64,000 bases of DNA from Beggiatoa alba B18LD (GCF_000245015.1 NZ_JH600070.1:3366584-3430583); one strand, 5' to 3'. Numbered from the stretch's first letter, positions 8,501 to 15,874 are shown. Numbers and translations: made by a program. The notes: a model not told the origin generated them from the letters alone.

Positions 8501-8849
8501 GAATTAATTTAAAACCGTTCTCGCGTTTTTGTTCATAATCATTTAATTTTTCGGGGTCTTTCTCTAATTCTTCAATGGCATGACGTTGAAACGCTGAGAC
8601 TTTATCCAGAATAAAAACATCGGTAAAAATCCCTTCTAACTCAACGGATTCATGTGTGCCTAATAATCGCACTTTGCCGTAATCTTCATATAACGCATTG
8701 CGATACTTTTTAGCGGCACTGTTCCAGTTAAATTGTTTCCATTTTTCTGTAGATTTCTCGCCGATTTTTTCGGCAATACTTTTAAGTGCATCTTCACCGT
8801 ATTTATCCCAAAGCCATGCGCCTGCAAGAGCCATTAATTCAATTGACAT
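5526..8849 (-). CDS. NACHT NTPase fused to SMC/OLD-like AAA ATPase
   Basis: An 1107-residue two-engine protein. Residues about 120-320 form a NACHT domain: Walker A GKPGAGKTT at 128-136, Walker B LLLFDGLDEV at 206-215, then the FAHLSFQEYFTARYI helix at 433-447 that follows NACHT cores. Residues 533-602 are a low-complexity RAL/RAI/DRA stretch. From about 748 an AAA_15/AAA_21-type ABC ATPase begins (VKNFKSIVSTELELG), with Walker A GANGAGKS at 775-782, AIDNIETSLNP near 1008-1018 and a TTHNPAILDGL H-loop near 1042-1052. The Walker B has Asn after the Asp where Glu is more common. It is the first gene of the operon, with AAGGAA eight bases before the ATG. The NACHT half probably senses and the ABC half drives the TOPRIM partner; this is inference. 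Confidence 0.88.
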   Translation of the reverse strand: MSIELMALAGAWLWDKYGEDALKSIAEKIGEKSTEKWKQFNWNSAAKKYRNALYEDYGKVRLLGTHESVELEGIFTDVFILDKVSAFQRHAIEELEKDPEKLNDYEQKRENGFKLIQQKKYKRWFILGKPGAGKTTFLKYITIQAVKGQLDKVPIFVSLHRWAEFVRKSADKQFNLMPYLVKQFQCCNFPDAQPFIEHLLETGNALLLFDGLDEVNQADDERAQMLHALSEFSREHRNCTVLLTCRVAAADYSLSEQFTYLEVADFTEEKVTEFVKKWFKQDVARGEQFLEEFARDEHRGLQELARVPILLTLLCLVYARKMEFPSRRADIYEEAIEALLETWDREHRSIKRDMIYQGLSKRHKLQLFSRIATESFQNNQYFFEKKHLASKIADFLKQLPNSQNQAIDGEAVLEAIAEQHGIFVERAKDIYSFAHLSFQEYFTARYIFENQAYGTIDNLVLHVTEDRWREVFLLTVSLLDNADSFFVAMQAQINTLIIDEPELVKLARWVVEKSASVQTSYKPAAVRGFYYFLARALDRALTRALARAIDLNRDLTRAISLSRARSIARALDRDSHLARALDRALARTLDLTFALDLAIDFKFLIIRLLVINFSMLPTLRKEQYSNFFNWFHQIIETVKQANLHELAEKLTTLAKQNIPKQEAPAKDWKKLHKKLLVIMQETRNIGHQWQFTAEQEQKLEKYLQAHLLLVDCLSLATVTDREAIENHLLLLPETNIDPNKTELPTNPLITHVKVKNFKSIVSTELELGQINVFIGANGAGKSNLLEALAFLSSAEENRLDPDTLYSKGIRIAKPSLMMSSFKEFPPSQEIELSVSLEKDDLPIQAKLGAKSTDNLLFHWEKIALSFDTRQIERQKRHFTYPPLTNYLIYNLAISALRGLNTQSKIQPLGINGEGLDTLLLNFSDAEKAELKEYSYFIEWLNDIQLDANNTYEKEGYKQGRSVSNLYFTDKFMPENNQLFSAENSNEGVLHILFYLALFISHKTPQFFAIDNIETSLNPYLCRHLMEKLTELAKKHRKQALITTHNPAILDGLDLNDEAVRLFKVYRDDEGLTQIRRIKTKPRKGENDYTKLSELWMSGNLGAIPTEF
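7044..7253 (-). repeat. hexamer-rich low-complexity segment inside the NACHT-ATPase gene
   Basis: About 210 bases, much richer in G and C than the surrounding gene, are made of degenerate 6-base units (GCGAGG/GGGCAC on the plus strand). They encode a 70-residue run of RAL, RAI and DRA units joining the two ATPase halves. Because the unit is a multiple of three, gain or loss of units keeps the frame. Confidence 0.85.
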
Positions 8850-8884
8850 TGTAGAAATTCCTTTTTTTATAAAAATGAAATAGA

Positions 8885-8961
8885 TATAGCAAACGCACCA
8901 TAAAGTGATTTAAATTTAGGACTGCCAGTCCTTCGTGTCGTTTTATAGTGCGTTTACTATA
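8885..8961. repeat. 77-bp MITE-like element with 20-bp inverted ends
   Basis: Arms at 8885-8904 and 8942-8961 match in 18 of 20 positions as inverted repeats, with core TAAACGCAC. A smaller hairpin (AGGACTGCCAGTCCT) lies in the centre. One arm of the same family recurs at 14272-14287. The element lies between the 5' end of the defence operon and the 3' end of the Nudix gene. Confidence 0.65.
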
Positions 8962-8986
8962 ACATCGCTGGATGTGGTGTTTTAGT

Positions 8987-9424
8987 TTACTCTGTCTTAA
9001 CCCATTGTTCTATCGCATGTCGATTGGTTGACGAGCTGACTTTTTGTAGGGCTTGGGCGCGGGGAAGCCAGCAATATGTTAAATGTTCTTGGGGATTCAG
9101 TAGAATAGGGCAAATTTCGGCTAAACAAAGGCTAAAGACATGTTCTATATTATGCGTAATAGTGGGCGCGTAACGGCTACGCCACGGCGGTAGAATTGGA
9201 AAACGGTTAGTTTGTTGGCAGTCGTGTAGTTGACTTTGTGCAATGTGTAGCCCTGTTTCTTCGGCAAGTTCACGTTGTGCGGTTTGTATAGGGGTTTCAT
9301 GGGCTTGTAAACTGCCTGTCACGGATTGCCAGAAGTTGGCAACGTCGGCACGTTCTAAAAGAAGCACTTGCCCTGTTATTGTGTGAATAATCAGTAAAAT
9401 GGATTCGGGACGTTTGTAGGACAT
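8987..9424 (-). CDS. nudB: Nudix hydrolase, dihydroneopterin triphosphate diphosphatase (NudB-like)
   Basis: A 145-residue Nudix hydrolase. The complete Nudix box is visible: G, five residues, E, seven residues, then RELAEETGL. The opening MSYKRPESILLIIHT and FWQSVTGS match NudB, which removes pyrophosphate from dihydroneopterin triphosphate in folate synthesis. I start it at the ATG at 9424, which aligns with the start of NudB. In-frame ATGs at 9460 and 9492 and a start at 9508 would extend it across the beginning of the divergent membrane-protein gene. No strong ribosome binding site decides between them. Other Nudix substrates remain possible. Confidence 0.8.
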   Translation of the reverse strand: MSYKRPESILLIIHTITGQVLLLERADVANFWQSVTGSLQAHETPIQTAQRELAEETGLHIAQSQLHDCQQTNRFPILPPWRSRYAPTITHNIEHVFSLCLAEICPILLNPQEHLTYCWLPRAQALQKVSSSTNRHAIEQWVKTE

Positions 9425-9478
9425 GGGGTGGCTCGCGTCTGGGTAAATGATTTTTTTCATTATTTTATGGCGTTTATT

Positions 9479-10459
9479 ATGAAACAGCATCAATTTGAAC
9501 AGCGTCATGCGGTGTTATGGCATCAGTTTGAGGCAAATTTAAATCGACAGGAAAAGTTGTTGCATCGTTTGGGGAAAAGTGAGCGGTTTCATGTGGATTT
9601 TCCAAAAAATTATCGAACTATTTGCCATCATTTGGCATTGGCAAAAGACCGTCATTACACGCCGTATTTAATTGAGCGGTTGAATCAGTTGGTTTTGCGG
9701 GGGCATCAGCAACTTTATAGTAGTCATGGGCATTTTTTGACGGATTTGTTGTTGTTCATTGGGCAAGATTTTCCACGATTGGTGCGACAGGAATATCGGT
9801 TGATGGGAGTGGGGGTTTTGTTGTTGTTTGTGAGTATGATTTGTGTGGCTTTATTAACAATTCAGTATCCTGATTTTGTTTTTTATATTTTAGATAATCA
9901 AATGGTTGTTAGAGTTGAGTGGATGTATGACCCACAGTCGGATAAATGGGGCGAGGAGCGGGTAGCAAGCAGTAATTTTGCGGCGTTTATGTTTTATATT
10001 TGGAATAACGTGAGTATTAGTTTTCGGACGTTTGCGAGTGGTATTTTTTTGGGAATTGGGTCTATTTTTGCGTTGGTGTTTAATGGGGTATTTTTTGGCG
10101 CAATTACGGGGCATTTAATTAATATTGGGTATAGCGTGCCGTTTTTTTCGTTTGTGTCGGGTCATAGTGCATTAGAGTTGACGGCGATTGCGTTGTCTGG
10201 TGGGGCGGGGTTGAAGTTGGGAATGGCGTTTTTAGCACCTGAGCGTTATAGCCGTGTGCAGGCGTTGAAGCGGGCGGCGGGGGTGAGTGTGCGGATTATG
10301 TATGGAGTGGCGGGAATGTTGGTGTTGGCGGCGTTTATTGAGGGGTTTTGGTCGTCGTTGGTGTTGATAGACCCATTTTTTAAGTATTGTATGGGTGTGC
10401 TTTTTTGGGGGGTTGTTATTTTATATTTTACGTTGGCGGGGCGAAATTATGGAGGTTGA
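9479..10459 (+). CDS. stage II sporulation protein M family membrane protein
   Basis: A 326-residue inner-membrane protein of the SpoIIM (DUF95) family. A cytoplasmic N-terminal helical region of about 110 residues is followed by five or six membrane segments, including GIFLGIGSIFALVFNGVFFG and the conserved VSGHSALELTAIALSGGAGLKLG stretch diagnostic for the family. In non-sporulating bacteria this protein is usually part of a MoxR/DUF58/DUF4129/RDD cluster of unknown envelope function. Here only the DUF4129 partner follows, overlapping by 11 bases. The start is uncertain: ATGs at 9467 and 9479 are both possible, and a longer frame from 9428 would run into the divergent Nudix gene. Confidence 0.85.
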   Translation: MKQHQFEQRHAVLWHQFEANLNRQEKLLHRLGKSERFHVDFPKNYRTICHHLALAKDRHYTPYLIERLNQLVLRGHQQLYSSHGHFLTDLLLFIGQDFPRLVRQEYRLMGVGVLLLFVSMICVALLTIQYPDFVFYILDNQMVVRVEWMYDPQSDKWGEERVASSNFAAFMFYIWNNVSISFRTFASGIFLGIGSIFALVFNGVFFGAITGHLINIGYSVPFFSFVSGHSALELTAIALSGGAGLKLGMAFLAPERYSRVQALKRAAGVSVRIMYGVAGMLVLAAFIEGFWSSLVLIDPFFKYCMGVLFWGVVILYFTLAGRNYGG

Positions 10460-11999
10460 GCGTATTACGACGGTTATTCGCTTGCGTCAGCAGGGGGAGG
10501 CAATTGATTTAGGGTTTCGCTTGGTGCGTGAGTATGCTTTGCGGTTTTATTTGATTTGGTTTGTTATTTTTTTGCCGATTCCTCTATTGGTTTATGGTAT
10601 CAGCCATCTTTTTTTTCCGAGTTGGGATTGGGTTGGGGTGTTGGTGGTTTGGTGGTTAAAGCCGTTGTATGACCCGTTGATTTTGTATTTTTTTAGTCGG
10701 GCATTGTTTGGGGAGTTTCCGAGTTTACGGCAGACTTTGCGGGAAATTTGGTCAGTTTTAAAACCAAGTTTGTTGGTGAAGTTGTTATTTTTTTATCGGT
10801 TTAGTTTGTTTCGAGCGGTGCAGTTGCCTGTGTGGCAGTTGGAGGGGTTGAAGGGGAAGGCGGCAAGACAGCGGTTGAGTTTGTTAAAAGAGCGATTAAC
10901 GTCTGTCAATGCGGCGCGTTTGTTGTTGGTGTGTTTGCATTTTGAGTGGATTTTGTATTTTGCGCCGTTTTTTTTAATAAAAATTTTCTTTCCCAATGTG
11001 ATGGATATGAACACAGTGTTGTATTTTTATGATGGGAATATTCACTATGTACCTTCGTGGCTTTCTTTTTTGGAAATATTTAGTTATTTGTTGGCAATTA
11101 GTATTGTAGAGCCTTTATATGTGGTGGCGGGGTTTTCGTTGTATTTAAATCGGCGCACGCAGTTGGAGGGTTGGGATATTGAGCTGGCTTTTCATCGAAT
11201 TGTGAATCGTTTAGGGCGGGTTTTGTCTGTTGTGTTGTGGGTGTTGGTTTTTAGTGGGTGTGTTATGTTATATAGCATTTATCCGACTGTTGTATTAGCA
11301 GATACGGTTGAGTCTATTGATAAAGTCAGGGCAAAGCAGGAAATTGAGCGGGTGTTAGCTGCGGAAGAATTTCAGACAGAGACGACGGTATTTGGTTGGC
11401 GTAGTTTGAATGCGTCAGAGGATTCTGATAAGAATGAGTCTCAGGCGTTTAAGTACGAGGAGCAGAAAGATGGTTTTTTTTCTCGTGCGTTACAGTTTTT
11501 TTTGTGGATTTTGCTCGGCATTGGTCTTGCTATTATAGTTTATGGTGTTTGGCGTTGGATGCGTGAACAATCGTTTTTAGCGCATTCTCAACGAAATCGG
11601 CGGGCGTTAGGGTTGCAACGGTTAGCACAAACCCCTACAGACTTAAGTGGTTTACCTGATAATATTGCGCTGTCTGCATGGGCGTGTTGGCAAGCGGGAG
11701 AGCAACAATTAGCCATTAGTTTGTTATATCGTGGCACTTTAAAACAGTTAAGCCAGCAGTATCAGTTTAAGGTACGGGAAAGTGCAACGGAGCAGGAGTG
11801 TTTGCAGATTGTGCGACACTATGCTGTTGTTGAGTTGGTAGATTATTTTGCGCAGGTTTGTCGTACTTGGCAGTGTATTGCGTATGCGCATCAATTGCCG
11901 AGTAGTTCGCAGGTGCAGCAGTTATGCCATGAATGGCAACGGTTGTTTGTTATGAAGAAAGCCAGTGCGTCTGCCGATACGGTTGTGATATCAGACTAG
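10449..11999 (+). CDS. DUF4129-domain multi-pass membrane protein
   Basis: A 516-residue membrane protein. The N-terminal 300 residues carry several membrane segments (FYLIWFVIFLPIPLLVYGI, LLLVCLHFEWILYFAPFFLI, VLSVVLWVLVFSGCVMLYSI). A soluble linker, another membrane helix (FLWILLGIGLAIIVYGVW) and a C-terminal DUF4129 domain follow, the last recognisable by AISLLYRGTLKQLS and the CRTWQCIAYAHQLPSS segment. It starts inside the end of the SpoIIM-type gene, so the two are translationally coupled and probably work together. Related clusters in other bacteria also encode a MoxR ATPase and a DUF58 protein, absent here. Both genes use an unusually G+T-rich sense strand. Confidence 0.82.
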   Translation: MEVERITTVIRLRQQGEAIDLGFRLVREYALRFYLIWFVIFLPIPLLVYGISHLFFPSWDWVGVLVVWWLKPLYDPLILYFFSRALFGEFPSLRQTLREIWSVLKPSLLVKLLFFYRFSLFRAVQLPVWQLEGLKGKAARQRLSLLKERLTSVNAARLLLVCLHFEWILYFAPFFLIKIFFPNVMDMNTVLYFYDGNIHYVPSWLSFLEIFSYLLAISIVEPLYVVAGFSLYLNRRTQLEGWDIELAFHRIVNRLGRVLSVVLWVLVFSGCVMLYSIYPTVVLADTVESIDKVRAKQEIERVLAAEEFQTETTVFGWRSLNASEDSDKNESQAFKYEEQKDGFFSRALQFFLWILLGIGLAIIVYGVWRWMREQSFLAHSQRNRRALGLQRLAQTPTDLSGLPDNIALSAWACWQAGEQQLAISLLYRGTLKQLSQQYQFKVRESATEQECLQIVRHYAVVELVDYFAQVCRTWQCIAYAHQLPSSSQVQQLCHEWQRLFVMKKASASADTVVISD

Positions 12000-12125
12000 G
12001 CATAAATGTATTGACGACAGATAATACAGTTTTATTTCTGTATGTAATGATTAAATTAAATGTGTTTTTTCAAGAAAATATAAACTTTAATCGCATAAAT
12101 CTTTTCTAATTACGGTAACTTAGGC

Positions 12126-12881
12126 ATGTTCAGCAACTCATCCGCAACCCCAAATCCTGCTATTGAATTAAAGGGTAACTTATTAACTGTGATGGTTTTG
12201 CGTATTTTAGAGACCCATCAAGTACGAATTACTGAACAATTAATTAATAAAGTTTCGCAAGCACCGAATTTTTTTCAAAATGCTCCCGTTATTATTGATT
12301 TAACCAGTATTAGTGATGAAACAACGAAAATTGATTTAAAAGCCTTGATTGTTTTATTGCGTCAGCAAGGGTTAGTGCCTGTTGCTGTCCGTGGGGGAAC
12401 ACCTGATTATCATGAAATCGCTTTACAATTGTCTTTAGGCTTATTGCCAGAGGGACAACGTCAACCACGACCAAAACGTGAGCCTTTAACCGTTGTCGCG
12501 CCTGCGTCGCTTAATCCGCCGCCACCTAAAGTACCAACTAAAGTGATTACTCAGCCTATCCGTTCTGGTCAGCAAGTTGTTGCCCCTCAAGGGGATTTAG
12601 TGGTTTTAGCAACGGTTAGTCCTGGTGCGGAAATATTGGCACAGCGTCATATTCATGTCTATGGTGCGTTGCGTGGGCGGGCATTAGCGGGGGTTAATGG
12701 GGATACTGATGCACGGATTTTTTGTCAGCTATTAGATGCTGAGTTGATTTCTGTGGCTGGACATTATCAAATTAATGAAGAGCTTAAGGAACATGTGCGG
12801 AATAAGCCTGCTCAAATTTATTTGGAAGACGATAAATTGAAAATTCATGTGTTAGATATTTACAGTAAAAATATTCCTTAA
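12126..12881 (+). CDS. minC: septum site-determining protein MinC
   Basis: A 251-residue division inhibitor that blocks FtsZ assembly away from mid-cell. An N-terminal domain of about 100 residues (IELKGNLLTVMVLRILETH) binds FtsZ, and a Pro-rich linker (PPPPKVPTK) leads to a C-terminal beta-helix domain with VRSGQQV-like and HIHVYGALRGRALAG motifs, which binds MinD. Gene order minC-minD-minE and length match the family. Intergenic spacing of about 110 bases before minD leaves room for a second promoter, but I see no clear one. Confidence 0.95.
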   Translation: MFSNSSATPNPAIELKGNLLTVMVLRILETHQVRITEQLINKVSQAPNFFQNAPVIIDLTSISDETTKIDLKALIVLLRQQGLVPVAVRGGTPDYHEIALQLSLGLLPEGQRQPRPKREPLTVVAPASLNPPPPKVPTKVITQPIRSGQQVVAPQGDLVVLATVSPGAEILAQRHIHVYGALRGRALAGVNGDTDARIFCQLLDAELISVAGHYQINEELKEHVRNKPAQIYLEDDKLKIHVLDIYSKNIP

Positions 12882-12990
12882 ACAACACAAATACTGTTAA
12901 ATAAAACTATTTTATTAATTCCCCCATATAGTTGTTATATACAGGATATCAAAGGGGTAGTTATCTATAACCTTATTGAGGAGAAGTCGT

Positions 12991-13800
12991 TTGGCTAAGA
13001 TTGTAGTTGTCGCCTCAGGTAAAGGCGGAGTCGGTAAAACAACGACAAGTGCCGCATTTGCGACGGGATTAGCGTTGCGTGGTCATCAAACCGTTGTGAT
13101 TGATTTCGACGTCGGGTTACGCAATTTAGATTTAATCATGGGTTGCGAACGCCGTGTTGTTTATGATTTCGTCAATGTGATTAACGGCGAGGGGTCACTC
13201 AATCAAGCATTGATTAAAGATAAACGGGTTGAAAGTCTTTATATTTTGCCTGCTTCACAAACCCGTGATAAAGATGCGTTGACCATGAGCGGGGTTGAAC
13301 AGGTTTTAAGCGAGTTGTCACAACGTTTTGAGTATATTGTCTGTGATTCGCCCGCAGGGATTGAGCACGGGGCAATTATGGCAATGTATTTTGCTGATGA
13401 GGCGATTATTGTCACGAATCCTGAAGTCTCTTCTGTCCGCGATTCAGACCGCATTATTGGAATGTTAGCGAGTAAAACTCGTCGTGCTATTCAAGGTCTT
13501 AGCCCCATTAAAGAGCATTTATTAGTCACTCGTTATTCACCGCGCAGAGTGACCAGCGGGGATATGTTAAGTGCGGAGGATGTACAGGAAATTTTAGCAA
13601 TTCCTTTATTGGGTGTTATTCCTGAATCATCTACAGTGTTACAAGCGTCTAATGCAGGGATTCCAGTGACATTAGATGGCAATAGCGATGCAGGACAAGC
13701 TTATTTAGATGTTGTTGCGCGGTTTTTAGGGGAAGAGCGTCCGCATCGTTTTTTAAAGGCGGATAAAAAAGGCTTTTTGAACCGCTTATTTGGGAATTGA
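12991..13800 (+). CDS. minD: septum site-determining ATPase MinD
   Basis: A 269-residue ParA/MinD-type ATPase that cycles between membrane and cytosol and carries MinC to the poles. It shows the deviant Walker A GKGGVGKTT with the signature first Lys, a DFDVGLRNLDL switch I, the CDSPAGIE switch II, and a C-terminal amphipathic membrane-targeting helix (KKGFLNRLFG). I chose the TTG at 12991 because GAGGAG lies seven bases upstream and translation from it gives MAKIVVVASGKGG, aligning with MinD starts. An upstream TTG at 12976 would overlap the ribosome binding site. No in-frame ATG is available near the start. Confidence 0.95.
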   Translation: MAKIVVVASGKGGVGKTTTSAAFATGLALRGHQTVVIDFDVGLRNLDLIMGCERRVVYDFVNVINGEGSLNQALIKDKRVESLYILPASQTRDKDALTMSGVEQVLSELSQRFEYIVCDSPAGIEHGAIMAMYFADEAIIVTNPEVSSVRDSDRIIGMLASKTRRAIQGLSPIKEHLLVTRYSPRRVTSGDMLSAEDVQEILAIPLLGVIPESSTVLQASNAGIPVTLDGNSDAGQAYLDVVARFLGEERPHRFLKADKKGFLNRLFGN

Positions 13801-13802
13801 CT

Positions 13803-14081
13803 ATGAGCTTGTTTGATTATTTTCGTGCTTCTCGCAAAAATACGGCGGCATTAGCTAAAGAGCGTCTGCAAATTATTGTGGCGCATGAACGGGGGCAACG
13901 GACAACCCCTAATGTGGATTATTTGCCCTTGTTACAGCGAGAGATTTTAGAAGTCGTCCGTAAATATGTATTGGTTGAAGATGAAAGTATCAAAATCAAT
14001 ATCGAAAAAAATGGAGACTTTGAAGTGTTAGAGGTGAATATCGCCTTGCCTGAAAGTGAAGGGCGACAACAACTGCGTTGA
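13803..14081 (+). CDS. minE: cell division topological specificity factor MinE
   Basis: A 92-residue protein that stimulates MinD ATPase and confines MinC to the poles. The start MSLFDYFRASRKNTAALAKERLQIIVAHER carries the anti-MinCD helix, and the C-terminal half (LLQREILEVVRKYV, then IKINIEKNGDFEVLEVNIALP) is the topological specificity domain. Length and position after minD are as expected. The ATG lies two bases after the minD stop, so the two are translationally coupled. A strong terminator follows 30 bases after the stop. Confidence 0.96.
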   Translation: MSLFDYFRASRKNTAALAKERLQIIVAHERGQRTTPNVDYLPLLQREILEVVRKYVLVEDESIKINIEKNGDFEVLEVNIALPESEGRQQLR

Positions 14082-14111
14082 TTCAGTGCCTACTCTCTTT
14101 TGAAGACCTTC

Positions 14112-14141
14112 AGGGCGCAATCTGCGCCCTTTTGTTTTTTT
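14112..14141 (+). terminator. intrinsic terminator of the min operon
   Basis: A perfect 8-bp stem (AGGGCGCA with its complement) with a 3-base loop is followed by TTTGTTTTTTT. Confidence 0.9.
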
Positions 14142-14149
14142 ATCTTTTT

Positions 14150-14272
14150 AATCCTGCTAATCCTGAAAATCCTGTGAATCCTGATTCAGACAAGCCGTTG
14201 TCTTTTTTTTTATAAAAATAAGATTCAGCAGACAAGATTAAAACATTGTCTGAATCAGGATTAACAGGATTT
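14150..14272. repeat. rearranged copy of the TGTCTGAATCAGG dispersed repeat, copy B
   Basis: The right-hand type arm (AATCCTGCTAATCCTGAAAA to GATTCAGACA, 14150-14192) comes first, and the left-hand type arm (TGTCTGAATCAGGATTAACA, 14247-14272) second, the reverse of copies A and C. Between them is AGACAAGATTAAAACATTG, which also flanks copy C. It lies between the min terminator and the convergent SDR gene. Confidence 0.7.
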
Positions 14273-14287
14273 ATAGTAAACGCACTA
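14272..14287. repeat. single arm of the TATAGTAAACGCACTA repeat
   Basis: A 16-bp match to the right-hand arm of the 8885-8961 element. It directly abuts copy B of the other repeat, and its last bases form the stop codon of the SDR gene on the minus strand. Confidence 0.5.
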
Positions 14288-15178
14288 GTCTTCTTCGCCT
14301 CGTTCTTCGGCTAAACATTGTTCTAATCCCGTTTTTAAGTCAGGAAAAAATGGCTCTACTTGTAACACGGTGCGCATTTTTTGATTACTGATTCTTTTCG
14401 ATTCCGCTAAATAACTTAACATTTCTGCGCTAAATTGCGTTTGTGCGGTTTCGCGGTCAATTTCAGGCGGGCGGGGTAGATGATATGCATCGGCAACGTG
14501 ATTAAAATAATCGGTCATCGTTGTCGGATGCCCATCTGTAATATTAAAAATACCTGTTACGTCTGTTTCCCCCGCGACTAAACACGCCTCGACTAAATCA
14601 TCTACATGAATCCGATTGCTATAAGGCGATTGGGCTGCCGCTAAAACGGGTGTTTTTTGACGAATCCGTTCTACAGGCAAGCGTTCTGCGCCATAAATTC
14701 CCGCAACCCGTAAAATAACTAAAGGCACTTTTTCCTTGTTACACCATTGTGTTAAGGTCTTTTCTGCATCAGCACGACGGCGAGCGCGGTCTGTTTGGGG
14801 GTTAATTGGGCGTGTTTCGTCCACCCATTCACCGCCACAATCTCCATAAACACTGGTTGTGCTGATATAGATAATTTTTGCAGGCTTTTCTTTAGGGCTG
14901 AATGCCGTGAGTAAATGCTGTACACGCGGGTCTGTCGTGCCCGTTTCGGGTGGGGGGGCAAAGTAATATAAAACGGTGTTTGCAGTGGGTAATTCAGTTA
15001 AAAATTGGGGGCGGTCTAAGTCTCCAGGGACCGTATTAATATCAAACTCTTGCAAACGGCGATTTGCTTCGGCTGAACGGACTAATGCCATGACCTCACA
15101 GGTTTCATCTTCCGCTAAAGCAATTAAGGCGAGGCGAAACCCAACATAACCACAACCCACAATAAAAATATCCTGCAT
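14285..15178 (-). CDS. NAD(P)-dependent epimerase/dehydratase (extended SDR, YeeZ-like)
   Basis: A 297-residue extended short-chain dehydrogenase/reductase. The N-terminal IVGCGYVGFRLA is a Rossmann dinucleotide motif, and YISTTSVYGDCGGEWVDE contains the Tyr region typical of this fold. The C-terminal half (ILRVAGIYGAERLP, NRIHVDDLVEACL, FNITDGHPTTM) resembles YeeZ-type and nucleoside-diphosphate-sugar epimerases. The substrate is not apparent. AAGGGG precedes the ATG at 15178 by nine bases. The stop codon falls inside a dispersed repeat arm, so the extreme C-terminus may have been altered by that insertion. Confidence 0.82.
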   Translation of the reverse strand: MQDIFIVGCGYVGFRLALIALAEDETCEVMALVRSAEANRRLQEFDINTVPGDLDRPQFLTELPTANTVLYYFAPPPETGTTDPRVQHLLTAFSPKEKPAKIIYISTTSVYGDCGGEWVDETRPINPQTDRARRRADAEKTLTQWCNKEKVPLVILRVAGIYGAERLPVERIRQKTPVLAAAQSPYSNRIHVDDLVEACLVAGETDVTGIFNITDGHPTTMTDYFNHVADAYHLPRPPEIDRETAQTQFSAEMLSYLAESKRISNQKMRTVLQVEPFFPDLKTGLEQCLAEERGEED

Positions 15179-15235
15179 AGAAAAACCCCTTGTTATTTTC
15201 CAAAATCTACCTTATTCAAGCGTTTTTAATTCACG

Positions 15236-15874
15236 ATGTCGATTGATAAAGCAATGGCGTTAGAAATTTGGGTAGCATACTTTTTTGCGTGTCTCGTGTT
15301 AAGTGTTTCACCAGGTGCGGGGGTTGTCTTTGTCATGAGCAGTGCGATGAGTTACGGCATACGCAAAACGCTATACGGCATTATCGGCATGGAACTCAGC
15401 CTATTGATTTACTTAAGCCTTGTCGGTTTAGGCATTGGCGCAATGATGGCAACATCGACGTTGATTTTTATACTGACAAAATGGTGTGGCGTGTTATATC
15501 TCATTTACTTAGGCATTCAAAAATGGCGCGAACCGATACACCTAACCGATACTAAACGCCTACAAGCCCAACAAGTTCCCTACAAAATTTTTTTACAAGG
15601 GCTATTTGTCAACCTAACAAATCCTAAATCCATCGTTTTTCTTGCAGCATTACTGCCCCAATTTGTCGACTTGCAACGCTCACAACTGATGCAATTCAGC
15701 ATTTTAGGCATCACCATGGTTGGGCTAGACAGCCTTATCATGTTACTTTATGGATTAATGGCACGCTCTCTACGCCATTTACTGCACGACCCACAATTTA
15801 TCAAATTACAAAATCGCCTGTTTGGCGGAGTCCTGATATTAGCGGGGCTACTCATGACCCAAATGAATCATTAA
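15236..15874 (+). CDS. LysE/RhtB-family amino-acid exporter
   Basis: A 212-residue inner-membrane protein with about six membrane helices. The N-terminal SVSPGAGVVFVMSSAMSYG matches the conserved SPGP-like loop of LysE/RhtB exporters, and GLFVNLTNPKSIVFLAALLPQFV is the second family signature. These proteins export amino acids or related metabolites; the substrate cannot be told. The start may be 15236 or the ATG at 15254; neither has a clear ribosome binding site. It is transcribed divergently from the SDR gene. Confidence 0.87.
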   Translation: MSIDKAMALEIWVAYFFACLVLSVSPGAGVVFVMSSAMSYGIRKTLYGIIGMELSLLIYLSLVGLGIGAMMATSTLIFILTKWCGVLYLIYLGIQKWREPIHLTDTKRLQAQQVPYKIFLQGLFVNLTNPKSIVFLAALLPQFVDLQRSQLMQFSILGITMVGLDSLIMLLYGLMARSLRHLLHDPQFIKLQNRLFGGVLILAGLLMTQMNH

